Source of the DNA: a bacterium
Lineage (GTDB): Bacteria > Oederibacteriota > PGYV01 > DSBP01
Direction of reading: 5' to 3'
NCBI GenBank assembly: GCA_011049465.1
Contig: DSBP01000091.1
Coordinates: 1-11,503, forward strand
Length of the DNA stretch: 11,503 nt
In this document: in pieces, positions 7,130 to 11,503 of the stretch
Layout of the letters: the number at the start of each line of letters is the position of its first letter
Numbering within the stretch: position 1 is the first letter of the stretch
Notes under the pieces: generated by a model
The model's input: only the letters and a program-made list of their open reading frames with translations
Databases searched by the model: none
Told to the model about the DNA's origin: nothing
Made by a program: the position numbers and the translations under genes

Positions 7130-9453
7130 CAGTTTTCGCGCACCTCTTTCAAAAGTTTCGGGCCGGGCCGCTCAATCCTCATAATATAATAGTCGCGTAT
7201 GGAATCGCCGTCCGCGTCAAAAGAAAACATCCCTGAGGCGCCTGAATAATTCCGCGAGCCCTTTAAAAGGTTCTTGAAGTTTTCCCTCGAGTCGACTCCT
7301 GTCCTTATAATGCGCGTCACAAGCGACATGGCATCATACGAATTCGCGGACAGCATGTCCGGAGCCCTCGCGTATTTATCCCTGAAAGCGGATATAAACG
7401 AAACTGTCGCCTCATTGTCCGAACCCGGGAAAAAATCAGCAGGATAGACTATTCCCTCCACGTTTTCAAGAAAGCTCAGTATGTAACCGCTTGACAGCGC
7501 CGAGCTTCCGAATACAGGAAGGTCAAAATCATAAAACTTAAGCTGGTCCTTTATGAGGATTATTTTATTGTCGGGCGCCGGTATATAGAGCGCCTCAATA
7601 TCAAGCGGGTTCATCGCAGGCTCCTTTACCTTGCGGTAAGGTATGGTTAATTCTCCGATTACATTTTCATCAGCAACAGACATTACAAAGAGCCTTATCG
7701 TGTAGTCAAAATAATCCTCATCAGTAAACCCGTAAGAGACTTTTGTAACCCCGCTGCTGTCAACGTGCTCTTCTGGCATGAAGTTGGCGTAAATGGTGTC
7801 TGACTTGGACTCAATAATCCCTCCGTAAACAAGTATGCCGCAGTCCATCCGCCTTGCTATGTGCAGCGCCAGGTCGCGGTCAAGGTCCTCGGGCTCTATT
7901 CCCACATCAGCCATCTGCTTGTCCGAGACAGCCTGCCTCTGCACATTGAGCATATTTGCCCTTGCCAGACGGAAGCTTAAACGCCGGGTCATTTCATTAT
8001 CAATGTCATATTTTTTTATGTTTTCCCCGAATGCCGAGAGGCGCAGTATGGCAAGGTTTGTCCTGGGGAGCCGCTCTGACGCAGGAACAGGCGTGGGCGA
8101 ATCAGGCGGAAGGTTCAAATATGTGTAAACGCTGTCTATAATGCTTTTTCCCGCGTCCTCCATTTTTGCGTTCAGTTCAAGCGCCTCGGAAGAACGCTTG
8201 TCTTTTACAAGCATGGTATCTATACCGCCGAGGCTTACTATCTCTTCCCTGAAATCGGTTTTAGCGGGGTTAAAGGAGGCCTGCTTTACTATTGTCCCGC
8301 CTAAAGACGTGAATTTGGATGTAAAAAAACCGGTAAGCGTGTCGCCAAAAGTATTCTGCGGGTAAATGGCGCCTAACCTCCTGTAACCGGTCTCTTTAAT
8401 GATATAACGCGCGAGCGCGTATGCCTGGCCTTTTGCCGTGCCGCAGTTTCGGAAAAAATAGGGGCTGATTCCCGCAAGCTCGGGCTGTGCCGCGGTCGGC
8501 GAAAACAAAGCGGTGTTATACCTCTCCATCACCGGAAGCACTACGCGGACCGTTTTGCTGAACACGGGCCCGAGAAATGCTATCACGTTTCTCTCCTCAA
8601 TTGCCTGTATTACCAGGTGTTCAAGCTTGTCCTCCAACGCTTCGTCAATATAGGCAAGGGTTATGCGCTCGCTTTCAGAGGCTTCCGCGTTATACTCTGA
8701 CAACGCCAGCTCAATACCGTTTTTAATTGACGTTCCTATTTCCATCGATGGCCCTGTGAGCGGCAGAATCACGCCTATCATTCTGTTGTCAACAGGCTTG
8801 TATTTTGAGGCGGATTTAAACTTTGCCGATATTTCCTCATAATACGGGCTGTCCCTGTACTGAATCAGAAAAGACTGGGCAAGAATCAGGAAATCAGTGA
8901 AATTATTCTCCGCATAAAGCCGCGTGCACCGGGTATAAAGTATATTTTCATCGATAACAGGATGAAGCTTCTTTTCATAAAAAGCCGTGAGCTCTCCCGG
9001 CGGGATGAGCGCGATAAACCTCTTCATTCTGTCTTCCGCGGGTTTTGCCGTGTCCGGAAACTGATGGCGCTTTTCAAGCAGAAATTTTACAAGAGGCGCC
9101 GCTGCCTCATAATCTTTTTGTTCAAGCGCTATGTCGGCGGCCCGAAGCGCGGAGAGTACACCCCAGGACATGTCCGCGTAATACCTTTGATTGTGGCTGA
9201 AATATTTAAGTGCGCTTTCATAATCCTTTTTATTGTAATAATACTGGCCGGACCAAAAAGCGCCTTTTGCCCGTTCCTCGCTTGTTTTTCCGTTTTTGGC
9301 GAGGCCACTGAAATAACCAAACTCCTCTTCCGACACATGTATTGCCCGCACAGACGCGGCCGTATCCGGGGTTTTAAGGACAACCCTTGGCGCGCAGGAT
9401 GCAAAAACAAACATAATAAGGAGAAGCGTGTAAAATTTAACAGGATTTTTCAT
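7129..9453 (-). CDS. LpoA-like lipoprotein with inserted CsgG/LpoB-like domain
   Basis: A 774-residue lipoprotein: a hydrophobic signal (5-17) ends in the lipobox FASC with Cys20 as the lipidated residue. Ser at +2 is absent (Ala21) and no Asp retention signal is seen, so outer-membrane location is likely. Residues ~55-215 are alpha-helical with TPR-like repeats (for example AFWSGQYYYNKKDYESALKYF, split here only by description). Residues ~224-410 begin IGVILPLTGP and form the first part of a type-1 periplasmic-binding fold. It resumes at ~613 (PLDIEALYIP) and runs to ~765 (GMFSFDADGDSIRDYYIMRI). That TPR plus binding-fold plan is that of LpoA, the lipoprotein activator of PBP1A. Between the halves, ~464-607, lies an extra domain with the pattern of CsgG/TolB-N/LpoB-type folds (NLAILRLSAFG, RMDCGILVYGGI, YTIRLFVMSVADENVIGEL). 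An amino-acid-binding transporter role is less likely: no permease or ATPase genes adjoin. Function inferred, not shown. Confidence 0.75.
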   Translation of the reverse strand: MKNPVKFYTLLLIMFVFASCAPRVVLKTPDTAASVRAIHVSEEEFGYFSGLAKNGKTSEERAKGAFWSGQYYYNKKDYESALKYFSHNQRYYADMSWGVLSALRAADIALEQKDYEAAAPLVKFLLEKRHQFPDTAKPAEDRMKRFIALIPPGELTAFYEKKLHPVIDENILYTRCTRLYAENNFTDFLILAQSFLIQYRDSPYYEEISAKFKSASKYKPVDNRMIGVILPLTGPSMEIGTSIKNGIELALSEYNAEASESERITLAYIDEALEDKLEHLVIQAIEERNVIAFLGPVFSKTVRVVLPVMERYNTALFSPTAAQPELAGISPYFFRNCGTAKGQAYALARYIIKETGYRRLGAIYPQNTFGDTLTGFFTSKFTSLGGTIVKQASFNPAKTDFREEIVSLGGIDTMLVKDKRSSEALELNAKMEDAGKSIIDSVYTYLNLPPDSPTPVPASERLPRTNLAILRLSAFGENIKKYDIDNEMTRRLSFRLARANMLNVQRQAVSDKQMADVGIEPEDLDRDLALHIARRMDCGILVYGGIIESKSDTIYANFMPEEHVDSSGVTKVSYGFTDEDYFDYTIRLFVMSVADENVIGELTIPYRKVKEPAMNPLDIEALYIPAPDNKIILIKDQLKFYDFDLPVFGSSALSSGYILSFLENVEGIVYPADFFPGSDNEATVSFISAFRDKYARAPDMLSANSYDAMSLVTRIIRTGVDSRENFKNLLKGSRNYSGASGMFSFDADGDSIRDYYIMRIERPGPKLLKEVREN

Positions 9454-9465
9454 ATCAACCCGTAT

Positions 9466-10419
9466 CTATTTAAAATATTCTTCATTAATTGTCGCGCCGT
9501 ATTTCCGGACAAGAGAGCCAAGCATTTCGTCAAAAATTTCTTTGGTTTTCATCTCGGTTACCATTTTTACTATTTTGTCCTTTGATTCCTCAAATGATAT
9601 CTGGCGCCTGTCATTTGCCCTTATTATGTGCCATCCGTATATTGTCTTTACAGGACGGCTCATTTCCCCGCGGCTTAAGGCAAAAGCCGCGTCCTCAAAT
9701 TCCTTTACCATTACACCCTTTGAAAAATATCCGAGGTCGCCGCCCGACTGTTTTGTCGTTTCGTCATCAGAATACTTTTTTGCCAGCTCCTCAAAGCTTT
9801 CGCCGCCTGAAAGTATCCTGCGGTGTATGTTGTCCGCCATGTTTTTATTTTTTATGAGTATATGCCGCGCGCTCATCTCAACAAAATCTTCCTTGTTTTT
9901 ATCATAGTACTGTTTTGCCTGTGCTGTTGTTACCGGGGATTTTTTTGCCACGTTGTCCTCATAAAACGCGCTTGAGACAATATCGTCAAAATCCCAGTTG
10001 TATTTTACCTTTATCTCCTCCCTTTCAGCGTAACCCGCTGCCCTTGCCTCAAGCGCCATAAGTTTCTTGTTGACTATAAACTCTATGAATTCCCTCTCCT
10101 GTTCGGGAGTGAGTTTGTAATCATACCTCTTTTTCATATATTCCGTAATTATATTGTACCTGGAGCGCGTGAGCCTGTAATTTCCTATTATTGCCACAGT
10201 ATCTTTGTCAAGCTTCTCTATTTTTGGGGTAACAGCAGCTGTTTCTCCGGTTGCTTCCGCGGATTTTTCCGCTGCCGCCTCCTTTGACGGCGCAACAGCC
10301 GCGGCTTCCGCTCCGGAAAAGAGGGGGTCCTTGTCAGCCTTTGGGACAGAAGACGTCTGTGTTGTGGCGCACGAAGTTAAAAAAGCGCCTGCCAGAAGGA
10401 AAAACAGTATTTTTTTCAT
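9466..10419 (-). CDS. Parvulin-type peptidyl-prolyl isomerase lipoprotein
   Basis: A 317-residue secreted chaperone/PPIase. A hydrophobic signal ends with lipobox LTSC (Cys17), so it should be a lipoprotein, unlike soluble SurA. Residues ~30-65 are an Ala/Glu/Ser-rich linker. A helical SurA/PrsA-like N-terminal segment follows (~72-175, including LTPEQEREFIEFIVNKKLMA, 103-122). One parvulin (rotamase) domain covers ~183-268: ARHILIK with His186, then GESFEELAKKYSDD, SGGDLGYF (225-232) and GWHIIR with His264. The C-terminal tail is helical. The start is supported by AGGTG (10426-10430) six bases upstream. It is 15 bp after the GalT-like gene and 12 bp before the LpoA-like gene. The likely job is folding of envelope or outer-membrane proteins. 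The position upstream of pdxA-rsmA recalls surA, but with a single PPIase domain the surA name is not assigned. Confidence 0.9.
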   Translation of the reverse strand: MKKILFFLLAGAFLTSCATTQTSSVPKADKDPLFSGAEAAAVAPSKEAAAEKSAEATGETAAVTPKIEKLDKDTVAIIGNYRLTRSRYNIITEYMKKRYDYKLTPEQEREFIEFIVNKKLMALEARAAGYAEREEIKVKYNWDFDDIVSSAFYEDNVAKKSPVTTAQAKQYYDKNKEDFVEMSARHILIKNKNMADNIHRRILSGGESFEELAKKYSDDETTKQSGGDLGYFSKGVMVKEFEDAAFALSRGEMSRPVKTIYGWHIIRANDRRQISFEESKDKIVKMVTEMKTKEIFDEMLGSLVRKYGATINEEYFK

Positions 10420-10434
10420 TTAATTCACCTGCTC

Positions 10435-11503
10435 TTATTTGAGATAGTATTTCAGGGGGTTCGGGTTTAAACTGCACTCTTCCCCTATTTTTATATTTGC
10501 TATCTTTCTCTCTTTTTTGAGCTCCTGCATCCTTGTGACAATCTTTTCCTTAAGTTCATAAGGGGACATCGGGTTGATGTATATCTTTGTCCCGCCCTCA
10601 AAACCCGCAGGCGTGTTTGTCCTGAGCTTGATAAGTATGTGCATGGGCATTATGTCTATGGAGTCTTTTGGAGTGTAGTACCACTCTTCGTTTGCCGCGG
10701 TCTGGGAAGTAAGCGAGGCGTGGGTTGCGTGAACAAGGTCCGAAAAATCCTTAAGCTCCTTGTCAGAGAGGTCGTACGGGTATATTGTATTTGATTTTGA
10801 AAAGATGCAGATTGTCGGAAAACGGTGGCCTATATCGGAAAAGGCTATGGCGCTGTCGTTCTCGGCTATGAGCAGGTTGAAGTAAATGGCGAGGTTGGCG
10901 CCCATCTCATTATAGATATTCGGGTTTTTGCGCAGCAGCGCAAGTTCCCTTTCAATAGATACGCCCCACTCGTCAATAGCCACAAGCTGCTTGTGAAGAT
11001 GGTCAAAAGAAGCGCCCGCGGGCCGCAGCCAGTTTTGAAACACGGAAATATAACGCACATAGGGGTTGTTGTCATAAATGGAGAGCATTCCCTTCAGCGT
11101 GAATTTCAGGTAAAGAAAGTGCTCGTCCGGCGTCATTTCCCCGGAAGATTTCAGCTGCGAGTCATATTCCGCGCCGTCAATATAATGCCTGTGCGCCACT
11201 ATGAGCTCGTGCCCTCCCGCGAAAAAGGCGTCCGCAGAGTCTATTTTTTCCTTTTCAGAGACAGTATCAGGGTCAAGGCCGAGAAGCTTGAGCCTCATAT
11301 TGATAACAGCCATAACATGCTCGTAACCCTTTTTATCCTTGAGATATAATACTTTTTTCTCCTGTATGTGCTCCGGCATAGTGTAGCCGAAATTCTTTTT
11401 CCAGTATTCCATGGTTACAATTTCAAAGAGATTGGGTATTCTCCTGAACAACGGCGTTGTATGGTTGAGCTTATCGGGCATCAGGTTTTCAATGGATTCG
11501 TAC
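10435..11503 (-). CDS. GalT-like (DUF4921-type) protein, 5' partial
   Basis: From the first Met in the window (base 11481) there are 348 residues, but seven in-frame sense codons precede it to the right edge and no ribosome binding site is seen there. The gene therefore very likely starts outside. The sequence RRIPNLFEI near the visible start matches the position of the conserved Asn-Lys-Tyr-Pro-like stretch of galactose-1-phosphate uridylyltransferases. Residues 148-170 hold FQNWLRPAGASFDHLHKQL, with a His-x-His-x-Gln motif (His161, His163). In the GalT/HIT superfamily the second His is the nucleotidylated residue. A second half (~200-300, with PTICIFSK and MPMHILIKL) repeats the fold, as in two-domain GalT. 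It is of the DUF4921 kind as far as I can tell. A nucleotidyl transfer on a sugar phosphate or related nucleotide is inferred; the substrate is unknown. It is the most upstream operon gene visible. Confidence 0.72.
   Translation of the reverse strand, partial: YESIENLMPDKLNHTTPLFRRIPNLFEIVTMEYWKKNFGYTMPEHIQEKKVLYLKDKKGYEHVMAVINMRLKLLGLDPDTVSEKEKIDSADAFFAGGHELIVAHRHYIDGAEYDSQLKSSGEMTPDEHFLYLKFTLKGMLSIYDNNPYVRYISVFQNWLRPAGASFDHLHKQLVAIDEWGVSIERELALLRKNPNIYNEMGANLAIYFNLLIAENDSAIAFSDIGHRFPTICIFSKSNTIYPYDLSDKELKDFSDLVHATHASLTSQTAANEEWYYTPKDSIDIMPMHILIKLRTNTPAGFEGGTKIYINPMSPYELKEKIVTRMQELKKERKIANIKIGEECSLNPNPLKYYLK

Noticed and set aside
8962..9585. Long plus-strand frame opposite the lipoprotein genes
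   Set aside because: It spans two strongly supported minus-strand genes and their junction, and the translation is basic and without domain features; it is an antisense shadow.

Overview
The window looks like chromosomal DNA of a Gram-negative-type (diderm) bacterium. The signs are an outer-membrane beta-barrel protein, two lipoprotein signal peptides, a LpoA-like envelope lipoprotein and a periplasmic-type parvulin. Base composition is moderate, and the proteins are rich in Lys and Ala. The intergenic palindromes are of a type common in uncultivated-lineage genomes. I cannot name the phylum from sequence alone.

Layout: (1) Bases 2-1621, plus strand: the 3' part of an outer-membrane beta-barrel gene whose 5' end lies outside the window. 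(2) Bases 1622-2210: a 589-bp non-coding region between convergent genes. It is packed with structure: two copies of a composite repeat (AT-rich block, palindrome, CTACGAA end) bracket a ~210-bp element that folds through a long imperfect terminal stem. This element is either a structured RNA or a MITE-like insertion. (3) Bases 2211-11503, minus strand: seven genes read toward the left with gaps of at most 21 bp or small overlaps, so almost certainly one operon. In transcription order they are a GalT/DUF4921-like nucleotidyltransferase-fold protein (5' partial), a lipoprotein parvulin (PpiC type), a LpoA-like lipoprotein with an inserted CsgG/LpoB-like domain, hisS, pdxA, rsmA and glmS.

The operon mixes envelope assembly (parvulin chaperone, LpoA-like protein, GlmS feeding UDP-GlcNAc and peptidoglycan) with translation and cofactor genes (HisRS, the 16S rRNA dimethyltransferase RsmA, and PdxA for vitamin B6). 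The order parvulin-pdxA-rsmA echoes the surA-pdxA-rsmA run of enterobacteria, with the LpoA-like gene and hisS inserted. No promoter for the operon is inside the window; it must lie beyond the right edge.

The two most notable items are the structured element at 1819-2028 and the unusual domain architecture of the 774-residue lipoprotein.
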